Made by a program: the position numbers and the translations under genes | Shown here: in pieces, positions 43,856 to 51,850 of the stretch | Layout of the letters: every line of letters begins with the position of its first letter | Numbering within the stretch: the first letter of the stretch is position 1 | Notes under the pieces: generated by a model | What the model saw: the letters and a program-made list of their open reading frames with translations, nothing else | Told to the model about the DNA's origin: nothing | Databases searched by the model: none | Assembly (NCBI RefSeq): GCF_041154485.1 | Contig: NZ_AP028669.1 | Coordinates: 3,286,001-3,350,000, forward strand | Direction: 5' to 3' | Source of the DNA: Variovorax sp. V93 | GTDB taxonomy: Bacteria > Pseudomonadota > Gammaproteobacteria > Burkholderiales > Burkholderiaceae_C | DNA: 64,000 nucleotides

Positions 43856-44818
43856 ATGGAATTCAAGGACTACTACAGCGCCCTGGGCATCGACCGCACC
43901 GCGTCCGACGACGAGGTGCGCAAGGCCTACCGCAAGCTCGCGCGCAAGTACCACCCCGACGTCAGCAAGGAGCCGGACGCCGAGAAGCGCATGCGCGACA
44001 TCAACGAAGCCAACGACGTGCTGCGCGACAAGGAGAAGCGCGCCGCCTACGACGCGCTGGCCGACCGCGTGGCGCGCGGCGGCCATCCCGAGGGCGACTT
44101 CCAGCCGCCGCCGGGCTGGGACGCCGGCTTCGAATTTCACCGCAGGCCGAACCAGGGCCCGGCCGACCACGCCGAATTCAGCGAATTCTTTTCGTCGCTC
44201 TTCGGCGAGGCCGAGCGGCGCGGCGCGGCAAGGCGCAACTACCGCGCACGCGGCGAAGACCATCACGCGGCCATCGAGATCGCGCTCGAGGATGCGCTCA
44301 ACGGCGCCGAGCGCGAGATCACGCTGCGCGCGCAGGAACTCGACGCGCAAGGCCGTCCCACGTTCAAGACGCGCACCCTCAGCGTCAAGATTCCGCCCGG
44401 CGTTCATCCGGGGCAGTTCATCCGGCTCGCCGGACAGGGCATGCCCGGCCATGGCGGCGAACCCGCGGGCGATCTCTACCTGGAGGTGCGCATCGCGCCG
44501 CACAGGCTCTATCGCATCGAGGAACGCGACCTCTACATGACGCTGCCCGTCACCCCGACCGAGGCCGCGCTCGGTGCGCAGGTGAAGGTGCCCGTGCCCA
44601 CCGGCGGCGTGGTCGAGGTGACTGTGCCGCGCAACGCACGCAGCGGCCTCAAGCTGCGGCTCAAGGGCCGCGGGCTGGCCGGCAAGCAGCCCGGCGACCT
44701 GTACCTGCTGCTCGACATCGCGCTGCCCCCGGCCGACAGCGAGGCCGCGCGCAAGGCCTATGAGCAGCTGGCGCAGGCGTCGGCTTCGTTCAACCCACGC
44801 CAGCATCTGGGAGTGTGA
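43856..44818 (+). CDS. cbpA: Curved DNA-binding protein / DnaJ-like cochaperone CbpA
   Basis: 320 residues. A J-domain (residues 5-68) with the essential HPD (KYHPDVSKEPD), a Gly/Phe-poor linker, and the two-domain DnaJ C-terminal peptide-binding region (VHPGQFIRLAGQGMPG, then LKLRLKGRGLAGKQPGDLYL); there is no zinc finger, as in CbpA rather than DnaJ. It stimulates DnaK and binds curved DNA in E. coli. Followed after 2 bases by cbpM. Confidence 0.95.
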   Translation: MEFKDYYSALGIDRTASDDEVRKAYRKLARKYHPDVSKEPDAEKRMRDINEANDVLRDKEKRAAYDALADRVARGGHPEGDFQPPPGWDAGFEFHRRPNQGPADHAEFSEFFSSLFGEAERRGAARRNYRARGEDHHAAIEIALEDALNGAEREITLRAQELDAQGRPTFKTRTLSVKIPPGVHPGQFIRLAGQGMPGHGGEPAGDLYLEVRIAPHRLYRIEERDLYMTLPVTPTEAALGAQVKVPVPTGGVVEVTVPRNARSGLKLRLKGRGLAGKQPGDLYLLLDIALPPADSEAARKAYEQLAQASASFNPRQHLGV

Positions 44819-44820
44819 GC

Positions 44821-45132
44821 ATGGCGATCGTTTCCGTGACAACAGCCATCAGTGCCTCGCAGCCGCTCGCCGCCAGCGAACTGGCCCATGCCTGCGGTGC
44901 CGATACCGAATGGGTGGTGCAGCTCGTCGAAGTGGGCATCGTGCAGATCGCCGCGGCCGAGGCGCCGCCCGAGCACTGGCAGTTCTCGAGCACCGACCTG
45001 CAATCCGCGCTCGAGGCGCGCCGCCTCGAGCGCGACTTTGGCGTGGGCCTCGATGCCGCCGCGCTGATCCTCGACCTGCAGCACGAAGTGCGGCGGCTCA
45101 AGGCCGTGATCCGGGCGCACGGGCTTCGCTAG
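44821..45132 (+). CDS. cbpM: Chaperone modulator CbpM
   Basis: 103 residues. MerR-like helix-turn-helix fold that binds the CbpA J-domain and limits its activity. Features are ASELAHACGADTEWVVQLVEVGIV and a long C-terminal helix (AAALILDLQHEVRRLKAVIRAHG). ATG 44821 is preferred; a GTG 6 bases earlier overlaps the cbpA stop. The cbpA-cbpM arrangement is standard. Confidence 0.88.
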   Translation: MAIVSVTTAISASQPLAASELAHACGADTEWVVQLVEVGIVQIAAAEAPPEHWQFSSTDLQSALEARRLERDFGVGLDAAALILDLQHEVRRLKAVIRAHGLR

Positions 45133-45151
45133 CCGCCGCGCAAAGCGCAGA

Positions 45152-45796
45152 TCAGCCGGATTTGCCGCGCGCGTTTTTCTTCGGGCCTTCGGCGCGCGGC
45201 GCATTCGCGGTTGCCGGGCCATTGCTGCCATTCAGCTGATCGACCCACAGCAGGGTGTCGACGTACGACATGAACCGGTTGAGGTATTCGGGCGACAGCT
45301 CGTGCATCAGCATGAGCGACCGGTGCACCAGGTGGTGCGAATTCAGCGGGCCCGCATTCTCCGGCACCTTGGCCAGCGACTGCGTCAGCCGCCGGTCGGC
45401 GCTGAGCCGCGACCAGGTGCTCCTGAAGTAGCGCAGCGTCTTGAGCTCGGGGGTGGCGGGTGCGGCGCCATCGGCCGCCGCGCCATCATCGCCTTGCGGC
45501 GGCGCCTGCCGCGCCATGTGCTCCACGAGCTCCGCGAGCGGGCCGCGGGGAAGCCGGGCCGCCTGTTTCGCGCTCGCATCGCGAACCGCCGGAAGACCGT
45601 CCGCGTGCCGGGCCTCTTCGAGATTCCCGCGATACGCCGCGAGCAGCATGGCCAGCCGCTCGTCGAGAATGCGCCGCGCATCACCCTCATGGGCGGCCGC
45701 GCGCCTCGCAAGCGCCTCGATGAAGCGAAAGCGCACGGGATCCCGAAGATGCCCGCCTTGCGCACGCCAGGCGTCGAGTGTTGCGGCGGGATCCAT
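45152..45796 (-). CDS. DUF2894 family protein
   Basis: 214 residues, soluble, mostly helical. LRDPVRFRFIEALARRAAAHEG is followed by helices rich in Arg and Ala, then LRYFRSTWSRLSADRRLTQSL, SHHLVHRSLMLMHELSPEYL and FMSYVDTLLWVDQL; the tail is Lys/Gly rich. No catalytic motif is recognised. It begins 10 bases after the OmpA-domain gene and is the last of four genes DUF3348-DUF802-OmpA-DUF2894, all on the minus strand. Cytoplasmic by prediction; it could dock on the long tail of the DUF802 protein. Confidence 0.85.
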   Translation of the reverse strand: MDPAATLDAWRAQGGHLRDPVRFRFIEALARRAAAHEGDARRILDERLAMLLAAYRGNLEEARHADGLPAVRDASAKQAARLPRGPLAELVEHMARQAPPQGDDGAAADGAAPATPELKTLRYFRSTWSRLSADRRLTQSLAKVPENAGPLNSHHLVHRSLMLMHELSPEYLNRFMSYVDTLLWVDQLNGSNGPATANAPRAEGPKKNARGKSG

Positions 45797-45806
45797 GCGG
45801 CTGGCG

Positions 45807-46466
45807 CTACTCACGGGACCTGGTGCCGGCGCCAGCCTGCCTGGGCGTGGGCGCCATCTCGACGCGGCGGTTCTTCGCGCGCCCTTCGGCGTCGGCATTG
45901 GATGCCACCGCCTGCTCGGAGCCGAAGGCCGCGGCAAACACCGATGACGAAGGAACACCCTCCTCGATCAAGGCCCGCGTCACCGTCAATGCGCGCTGGG
46001 CCGAGAGCTCCCAGTTGTCCGCGAACGGACGGTTGCCGTCCTTCGACTGCCGCATCTGCCGGTCGTCCGTGAAGCCGCTCACCATCAGCACCTCGTCGCG
46101 CGCGCGCAGGTACGTGGCCACGGGCGCGGCCAGGCTCTTGAGCACCTGCCGGCCTTCGGGCTGCAAGTCGGCCGAGTTGAAGGCAAACAGCACGCTGCCG
46201 CTGATGCCGATGCGCCCGTTGTTCAGCGTGACGCGGCCCGCCGCGAGCGGCCCGGCCAGCGCCTGCTCGAGCGCCTCGCGGCGCTGCGTCTCGGCCTGGC
46301 GCTGCTGCACCTCGGCCTGCAGCTTGGCCGCCAGGTCCAGCTGCATGCCCAGCGCGCCCACGAGTATCAGCACGAAGGCCCCGACCAGCCCCGACATCAG
46401 GTCGCCGAAGACCGCCCACACCGGCACGCTCGGTTCCAGGCCGGCGTCGAGATCGTCCCGCATCAC
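45807..46466 (-). CDS. OmpA/MotB-like stator subunit (ZorB-like)
   Basis: 219 residues. A single N-terminal membrane helix (VPVWAVFGDLMSGLVGAFVL, residues 14-40) carries Asp22 at the place of the proton-binding Asp of MotB, ExbD and ZorB. A short coiled coil (50-75) follows, then an OmpA-like peptidoglycan-binding domain (FAFNSADLQPEG; MVSGFTDDRQ; NWELSAQRALTV; SNADAEGRAKNRRVE). It would anchor in the cell wall while pairing with the DUF802 channel protein. Its ATG overlaps the DUF802 stop by 4 bases. Confidence 0.85.
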   Translation of the reverse strand: MMRDDLDAGLEPSVPVWAVFGDLMSGLVGAFVLILVGALGMQLDLAAKLQAEVQQRQAETQRREALEQALAGPLAAGRVTLNNGRIGISGSVLFAFNSADLQPEGRQVLKSLAAPVATYLRARDEVLMVSGFTDDRQMRQSKDGNRPFADNWELSAQRALTVTRALIEEGVPSSSVFAAAFGSEQAVASNADAEGRAKNRRVEMAPTPRQAGAGTRSRE

Positions 46467-48553
46467 GCCTCGCTGCCCACGGCGGCCTGCCGGCCCGCGA
46501 TCTGCTGCAGGTCTTCGACGATCTGCTTCTGCGACATGATGCTCAGATCGATGACTTCCCTCGCCTGCGCCACGTAGTACGCCAGCTGCTCGTCGCTGCG
46601 CGCGATGGACTTGCCGAGCGCCCCTTCGACGCGCTGCAGGTGGGCCACCAGCTTGTCGTTCGACTCGCTGAACAGCTGCACGGCAAAGCCGAAGGCCTCG
46701 CCCAGGCTGGCCACTTCAACAGCGCTGCCGGTGATCTGCGCGGCGACCGCGGCCATCTTTCCGGTTTCCTCGTCGACCTTCTCGGTGAAGCGGCTGCCCA
46801 CGCGGTCCAGCACGTCCGCCGATGCACCCACCAGCGCATCGACCGCCGAGCGCTGCTCGGTGGAGGCGTGGTTCACGGCATCGAGCAGGGTTCCCAGCGT
46901 TTCCATGATGCGGCTGCGTTCTTCCAGCATGGCGTTGTCGCGCGCCATGCTGTCGGACAGCTTCTGGCGCAGCTCGGCCACCACTTCGGCGGCCACCCGC
47001 GGCGCTTCCGACGCGGCCTGCAGCAGCCGCGCGATCTCGCCGACCGTGTTCTTCGCGTGCGCCTCGGCCTGGGTCGACATGTCGCGCGCGGTCTGCGCGA
47101 GCGCATCGAAGAGCTGCTGCTGCTGGCCTGCCGTGTGCGCGCCCGCCTGCTGCCACTGCTGCTGCAGCGATGCGGACACCGTGGCCAGCGCCTCTGTCCA
47201 GGCCGACAGCCGCTGCTCGTCGCGCGCTGCGATGTCGCTCTGCAGCGCGGCATGCGCCTGTTCCACGGTGCGCAGCAGCGAAGCCGAGTGCTGCTCGAAG
47301 CCGGCCGCGGCCGCCGCGAGCGACTGCTGCGCGTCCTGCGACAGTTTCTCGCTGACGCGCTGGTGCTGTGCGAGCGCGCTGCCCCAGGTGTCCGACACAC
47401 CGGCCGCTGTGCTTTCGAGCCGCTTCGAGACGCCCTCCACCAGCGAGGCCGAGCGCTGCTCGAAGGTTTCGGCAAAGCGGTCATGCGAGGCGCGCAGGTC
47501 GCTCGACAGCGCCTCGGAGGTGCGCTGGTGCTCGGCGAGCGCAGCCTGCCAGGTGCCTGCCACGCTGGCGGTGGCCGCCTCGAAGCGGCTCGAAAGGCCG
47601 TCGAGCTGCTGCTGCACGGTGCGCGCGACGGTGTCGTGCAGCGAGGCCGTCTCGCGCGCAATGCCCGCCATGGTGGCCTCGACCACCGGCTGGAGCGTCG
47701 CGCCCGCGATGCGCGCGCTTTCGCTCAGGCTCTGCTTGAGCGACTGGTCGACCGAAGAGGCCAGCCCGGCATACACGGCCTCGGCCTTGGTGTGGAACTG
47801 CGCCTGGCCGGCGGCGAGGCGCTCGTTCAGGGCCTGGCTCTGCCGCTCCATCGCCGCCATCATGGCCTGCAGCTGGTCCACCAGCCGCGGCATCTGGTGG
47901 GCCTGCTGTTCGAGCAGCTGGAACGAGGCCTCGCGCTGGTGGGCCAGCGAGTAGGCGCGCAGCGTGGTGGCGATCTTGCTGTCGAGCATCTGGCCCGCCT
48001 GCAGCCGCTCGCGCCGGCACAGCGCCGAGGCCAGCCCCAGCATCGCGGAAGCGGCCACGCCGGCCACCGAGGTGCCGAACGCCAGCCCCAGGCCCTTCAC
48101 GGGCGCCGACAGCGAGGCGCGGATGGCCGGCAGGTCGGTCGCGCTCTCCAGCGCCATGCCGGTGCCGTTCAGCGTGACCACCATGCCGAGGAAAGTGCCC
48201 AGCATGCCCAGCAGCACCAGCAGTCCGGCCAGGTACGGCGTGAGCGCGGGCCCCGGCAGGCCCACGCGCTCGCCTTCGATGCGAAGGCGCACCGCATTGC
48301 GCAGCGTGGGATGCAGCCGGTCGAGCCAGGCGCCCAGGCTCGAGGGAGGGTCGGAAAGATCCGCCACGGCGCGCAACAAGGTGGCGGTGGCCTGCTGGAA
48401 GCGATGCAGTTCCAGCGCGCCCATCAGGTAGAACGCGCCGACCAGCATCGTGACGGCGAGCGCCAGCGTGTGCGAGCCGACGTATCCGGCCCCGACCCAG
48501 CAGACGACGGCCAGGCCCGCAGCAAAAACAGCGTAGTGAAGAAATCTATTCAT
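46463..48553 (-). CDS. DUF802 protein: MotA/ExbB-like channel with long cytoplasmic coiled coil (ZorA-like)
   Basis: 696 residues. Four membrane helices at about 5-23, 29-47, 106-128 and 153-177. Helices 3-4 read LLVLLGMLGTFLGMVVTL and GLGLAFGTSVAGVAASAML, close to the MotA/TolQ/ExbB proton-channel pattern. Residues about 200-690 form a very long helical, Ala/Gln/Ser-rich coiled coil with repeated ERRxxLVEGVS/SDTWGSALAQHQ-like heptads. This layout (short channel part, long cytoplasmic tail) matches ZorA. The stop overlaps the OmpA gene and the start overlaps the DUF3348 gene by 8 bases, so the three are made together. Confidence 0.85.
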   Translation of the reverse strand: MNRFLHYAVFAAGLAVVCWVGAGYVGSHTLALAVTMLVGAFYLMGALELHRFQQATATLLRAVADLSDPPSSLGAWLDRLHPTLRNAVRLRIEGERVGLPGPALTPYLAGLLVLLGMLGTFLGMVVTLNGTGMALESATDLPAIRASLSAPVKGLGLAFGTSVAGVAASAMLGLASALCRRERLQAGQMLDSKIATTLRAYSLAHQREASFQLLEQQAHQMPRLVDQLQAMMAAMERQSQALNERLAAGQAQFHTKAEAVYAGLASSVDQSLKQSLSESARIAGATLQPVVEATMAGIARETASLHDTVARTVQQQLDGLSSRFEAATASVAGTWQAALAEHQRTSEALSSDLRASHDRFAETFEQRSASLVEGVSKRLESTAAGVSDTWGSALAQHQRVSEKLSQDAQQSLAAAAAGFEQHSASLLRTVEQAHAALQSDIAARDEQRLSAWTEALATVSASLQQQWQQAGAHTAGQQQQLFDALAQTARDMSTQAEAHAKNTVGEIARLLQAASEAPRVAAEVVAELRQKLSDSMARDNAMLEERSRIMETLGTLLDAVNHASTEQRSAVDALVGASADVLDRVGSRFTEKVDEETGKMAAVAAQITGSAVEVASLGEAFGFAVQLFSESNDKLVAHLQRVEGALGKSIARSDEQLAYYVAQAREVIDLSIMSQKQIVEDLQQIAGRQAAVGSEA

Positions 48554-49241
48554 GGCACTCTGGTGGCCTCATGCGAAGGGCTTCGAGCAGCCCTTCGATC
48601 GGTTGAAATCGGAAATCGAGTTCGGCGAGCAGCACGTTCTTCATGTCCTTGCGGAACACATGCAGCCACTCGCCGGCCTCTGCCTCGCTGCCGGGTTCGC
48701 CCACCGTCTCCGGGCTGGCCTGGCGCAGGCGCGTGAAATGCTTTTCGAGCAGCGCGGGCACGGCCGCGAGCAGGCTGTGCTCGCGCGCAGCCAGCACCTG
48801 CTCCATCACCACGTCCACCGCCGCAAGCCGCGCCATGGCCGGCGACCTGGCCGCCAGCAGCGTCCGCAAACGGCCGCGCAGCGGGCCGATGCCTGCTTCC
48901 ATGGCCTGTTGCAGCGTGAGATGGCGGCGGCGAAACGGCGTGAAATCAACGGCCGCCGCGACGACGCCGTCTTCGGCCACCGCCTTGGCCAACGCGGCCC
49001 GCGCACGCACGCATTCGCGCTCCTCGGCGCTCGCGGAAGCCCGTGCGCGCGAAGGCGCAGCCGCCGCCACGGCGCCGTCCAGCGCGGCCGACAGCGAGAT
49101 GGCGTCGGTCCAGCCGAACCATTGGCTCAATCGATCCGCGGTGGCCTGCCGGGGTTCGCGGACGTCGACCTCGGTCAGCCGGGAAAGCAAGCGAACAAGC
49201 GCCGAGCCGTTGAAAACTGTGCGCTGTGAAACTTGCGCCAT
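48546..49241 (-). CDS. DUF3348 family protein
   Basis: 231 residues, soluble and helical, with no signal or membrane segment. N-terminal NGSALVRLLSRLTEVDVREPRQATADRLSQWFGWTDAISL and a C-terminal WLHVFRKDMKNVLLAELDFRFQPIEGLLEALR are the conserved family blocks (written here only in part as markers). It is the first gene of the stator-like unit, overlapping the DUF802 start by 8 bases. Predicted to be cytoplasmic; function unknown. A promoter should lie in the 49242-49368 gap. Confidence 0.85.
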   Translation of the reverse strand: MAQVSQRTVFNGSALVRLLSRLTEVDVREPRQATADRLSQWFGWTDAISLSAALDGAVAAAAPSRARASASAEERECVRARAALAKAVAEDGVVAAAVDFTPFRRRHLTLQQAMEAGIGPLRGRLRTLLAARSPAMARLAAVDVVMEQVLAAREHSLLAAVPALLEKHFTRLRQASPETVGEPGSEAEAGEWLHVFRKDMKNVLLAELDFRFQPIEGLLEALRMRPPECHE

Positions 49242-49368
49242 ACCCGCCAGAACGAAAAACCTGGCAGTCTACACCGGCAGCTCTGCTTGGCCTCCCCGCT
49301 CCACGGCTGCTGCCGGGAGGGAAAGTTCAAGCAAACGTTCCAGGCGGTAACCAGGCGTTCCGTTGGAT

Positions 49369-49902
49369 TCAGACCGCCGCTTCCGCGGGCCAGCCTGAGC
49401 GCGCCGCGCGTTCGAGCGCAGAACGCACCACCATCCGGTGGAACGGCGCGATCAGCCGGATGTAGTTGCGGCCGAAGAGGTTGTGGCAGTGCACCACCGT
49501 GACGGCAGTGAGCGAATCCCCCGCCACGGAGCGCATCACCGAAACGCGGAAATCCAGGTGCCGGTCGTCCTCGCCGAGCACCACCTCGTTGGCATGCGTT
49601 TCGTAGATGCGAAAGATGCCGACGCGCGGCGCACCGTCCGGCGTGCCGGCGCGTAGCGCGCTGGCAGTCTTGAGGCCGAAGCCGCCGACCAAGCGGTCGC
49701 GCAGCGCCAACAGCGCGTTGACCCAGGGAGCGGGACGCTCGAAAGTGAAGCGCGCCAGCGCCAGCACGTCGCGGGTGGCGCCCTGAGGCAGGTCGATGGC
49801 GAAGGCGTCGGCCAGAAAGGCGCCGCGATAGAGGCCGGCCACGCGCGCGCCCGGGGGCAGCGCCTCGCGGCGGGACCTGTGCAGCCGATGGTGGTTTGTC
49901 AT
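49369..49902 (-). CDS. DUF2867 family protein
   Basis: 177 residues. A soluble protein of unknown function; the DUF2867 family is often adjacent to or fused with small oxidoreductase genes. Visible markers are the GLKTASALRAG block, HANEVVLGEDDRHLDFRVSV and the C-terminal HCHNLFGRNYIRLIAPFHRM, which is the family's best conserved segment. Its ATG overlaps the stop of the DUF7661 gene by 4 bases; third in the Nudix operon. Confidence 0.83.
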   Translation of the reverse strand: MTNHHRLHRSRREALPPGARVAGLYRGAFLADAFAIDLPQGATRDVLALARFTFERPAPWVNALLALRDRLVGGFGLKTASALRAGTPDGAPRVGIFRIYETHANEVVLGEDDRHLDFRVSVMRSVAGDSLTAVTVVHCHNLFGRNYIRLIAPFHRMVVRSALERAARSGWPAEAAV

Positions 49903-50126
49903 TGCAAGATCTCGAACACATCGCCGTTGGTCGGCGTCGCCTGCTCGTGATAGATGTCGTAGAGATACTGCGAAAGCTCGGCGCGGGGGACGTCGGATGG
50001 AATTGCCAGCTGGATCCTGCGGCGCTTGCCGTCGGGCCCCGTCAAGTAGCTCTCCCAGCGGTCCGCGGCTCTTTCAATGGCCATGACCTGGCCGAACACG
50101 TTGAACAGATAGCGCTCGCCGCTCAT
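49899..50126 (-). CDS. Small DUF7661-like protein
   Basis: 75 residues. Starts YLFNVFGQVMAIERAADRW and ends YLYDIYHEQATPTNGDVFEI; acidic, no signal peptide. Overlaps both neighbours by 4 bases (ATGA at each end), so it is coupled to the Nudix and DUF2867 genes. The name DUF7661 is from memory of the sequence pattern; function unknown. Confidence 0.75.
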   Translation of the reverse strand: MSGERYLFNVFGQVMAIERAADRWESYLTGPDGKRRRIQLAIPSDVPRAELSQYLYDIYHEQATPTNGDVFEILQ

Positions 50127-50599
50127 GGGTATTCACGCTGGACCGCGTGCGAGAAGGCCAGCGGATCGGCCGCCAGCGAGGCCGGGAGAAAGGTCGGCCG
50201 CAGGTTGACGGCCGCCAGCTCCGAGATCGGGAACCAGCGGAATTCCAGATCCAGGTGGCTCTCGATGCCGCGGTAGCTTCGCGCCTTGTCGAGATGGGGC
50301 GAGTCCTCGGCCAGCGAGACGAGAAAATAGAACCCGATCTCGTGGTTGCGCCGGCCCGCGAGGTCGAAGAAGTTCTCCGCCACATGAAGAAGCCGGCCGC
50401 ATTCGACTTCTTCGCCAAGCTCTTCCCTCATCTCCCGCACGATCGTGGCCGAGGCCTCTTCGCCGACTTCGACCCTGCCACCCGGCAAGGCCCAGTAGTC
50501 GTCGCCCGGCGCGCGGTGAAGGAGCGCGTGGCCCGCATGAAGGATGACCGCGGCGGCCCGCACCTGAAAGCGCTGGCCGTGGAGATGGACTGAGATCAT
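50123..50599 (-). CDS. Nudix hydrolase
   Basis: 158 residues. Hydrolyses a nucleoside diphosphate linked to some other moiety. The Nudix box is complete: GGRVEVGEEASATIVREMREELG (GX5EX7REUXEEXGU), preceded by YWALPGG. First of three tightly coupled genes. It is divergent from tag (66 bases apart), though no shared site is evident. Substrate unknown; it may be a housecleaning enzyme. Confidence 0.93.
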   Translation of the reverse strand: MISVHLHGQRFQVRAAAVILHAGHALLHRAPGDDYWALPGGRVEVGEEASATIVREMREELGEEVECGRLLHVAENFFDLAGRRNHEIGFYFLVSLAEDSPHLDKARSYRGIESHLDLEFRWFPISELAAVNLRPTFLPASLAADPLAFSHAVQREYP

Positions 50600-50664
50600 G
50601 AGGCTCGAGTATCGGTGGTTAAAGTCCGAAGCACCCCCTGCCGAAGAACGAAACCCGCAACCAG

Positions 50665-51240
50665 ATGACCCCAGAGACCAAGCCCCGCTGCACCTGGGCC
50701 CGGAGCGATCCGCTGCTGGCCTCCTACCACGACGCCGAATGGGGCGTGCCCGAGCGCGACAGCCGCGCGCTGTGGGAAAAGCTCATGCTCGACGGCTTCC
50801 AGGCGGGCCTCTCGTGGCTCACGATTTTGCGCAAGCGCGATGCGTTCCGTGCTTCATTCGAGGGCTTCGTGCCCGAAAAGGTGGCACGGTTCACCGCGGC
50901 CGACGTCGACCGGCTGATGCTGGACGCGGGCATCGTGCGCTCGCGCGCCAAGATCGAGGCCACCATCGGCAATGCCCGCGCCTATCTGGCGATGCAGGCT
51001 GCAGGCGAGGATTTTTCGGAGTTCGTCTGGGGCATGGCCGGCGGCAGGCCCATCGTCAACAGGACCGGCGCAGTGCCGGCGAAGACGCCGCTTTCGGAAC
51101 AGATGTCGGCGGCCCTGAAGAAGCGCGGCTTCAAATTCGTGGGGCCGGTGATCGTCTATGCATGGATGCAGGCCACCGGCATCGTGGACGACCACGCACC
51201 CGAGTGCTTCTGCCACCACGCCGCGCCGCGGCAGCGCTGA
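50665..51240 (+). CDS. tag: DNA-3-methyladenine glycosylase I
   Basis: 191 residues. Base-excision glycosylase removing 3-methyladenine. RCTWARSDPLLASYHDAEWGVP starts the family with the zinc Cys and His (Cys9, His about 23); WEKLMLDGFQAGLSW carries the base-binding Glu; ECFCHH at the end gives the remaining zinc ligands. Followed immediately by a strong bidirectional terminator. Standard length. Confidence 0.94.
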   Translation: MTPETKPRCTWARSDPLLASYHDAEWGVPERDSRALWEKLMLDGFQAGLSWLTILRKRDAFRASFEGFVPEKVARFTAADVDRLMLDAGIVRSRAKIEATIGNARAYLAMQAAGEDFSEFVWGMAGGRPIVNRTGAVPAKTPLSEQMSAALKKRGFKFVGPVIVYAWMQATGIVDDHAPECFCHHAAPRQR

Positions 51241-51246
51241 AAACGC

Positions 51247-51287
51247 AAAAAAGCCGGACGGCACCTGGGGCGCCGTCCGGCTTTTTT
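51247..51287. terminator. Bidirectional rho-independent terminator
   Basis: AAAAAAGCCGGACGGC...GCCGTCCGGCTTTTTT: a perfect 10-base stem flanked by six A and six T, so it stops transcripts from tag (plus strand) and from the convergent gene at 51345-51686 (minus strand). Confidence 0.95.
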
Positions 51288-51344
51288 ACTGCAGAGGAAA
51301 GACGCGCGGGCGATGCCGCCGTCTCTTCTCTTGTGCCCGCCTTC

Positions 51345-51686
51345 TTACAGGCCGGCTTGGCGCGTGAAAGTGCGTGCCTGCGAGGGAACCACGCTGCCGG
51401 CGAAAGCTTCGCGGCGCAGGTTCTGGCCGGGCGCGTGAGCGGCAGCAACAGCTTCGCTGCGGACTGCGGCGCGGTCGGTCGAAGCAGCCAGCACTGGCGC
51501 CACGGTGGACGAAGCGGCGTCGCTGTAGACGTTGCCTTCGCGGGCAGCGGCGGCGGCTTGGGGCGCCACGTCGGCGCGGCTGTAGCCGGAGCTCAGGGGC
51601 TGCACGCCTTCGTAGGTTTCTGCGTGGGCGCCGGCAGCGGCGAGCAGGGACAGAGCGGCGGCGGCGAGGATGTTCGAGGTCTTCAT
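51345..51686 (-). CDS. Small secreted Ala-rich protein (Comamonadaceae family, often mis-called helicase SNF2)
   Basis: 113 residues. Signal peptide MKTSNILAAAALSLLAAAGAHA, mature part starts ETYEGVQ. The mature sequence has two loose repeats of the form SRADVxxQAxxAA and DRAAVRSEAVAAAH. It is periplasmic or secreted with no enzymatic motif; the helicase label sometimes attached to this family is baseless. ATG 51686 is preferred over an ATG 57 bases upstream. Transcribed into the 51247-51287 terminator. Confidence 0.8.
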   Translation of the reverse strand: MKTSNILAAAALSLLAAAGAHAETYEGVQPLSSGYSRADVAPQAAAAAREGNVYSDAASSTVAPVLAASTDRAAVRSEAVAAAHAPGQNLRREAFAGSVVPSQARTFTRQAGL

Positions 51687-51850
51687 TTCAATTTCCTTCT
51701 TGACTGGGCTTTGGATGCCCTCAAGTTTGCACCAGGATGACAAGGGAAAACCCTAGCCAAACCGAATCGCAGTGTTCATGAAACTGAAACAATAACGGGG
51801 AACTTTTTGACGTGAGCGCCAAAGTCCACACTTTCCTCAAGAAATTTGGC

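Noticed and set aside
46640..48736. Long plus-strand open frames opposite the DUF802 gene
   Set aside because: One frame is Ser/Ala/Cys rich and another Arg/His/Gln rich, with no ribosome-binding sites or family features; they arise from the repetitive coiled-coil codons.
45152..49241. Complete Zorya anti-phage system
   Set aside because: ZorA/ZorB-like proteins are present, but no ZorC, ZorD helicase or ZorE nuclease-like gene flanks them, so only a stator-like resemblance is claimed.
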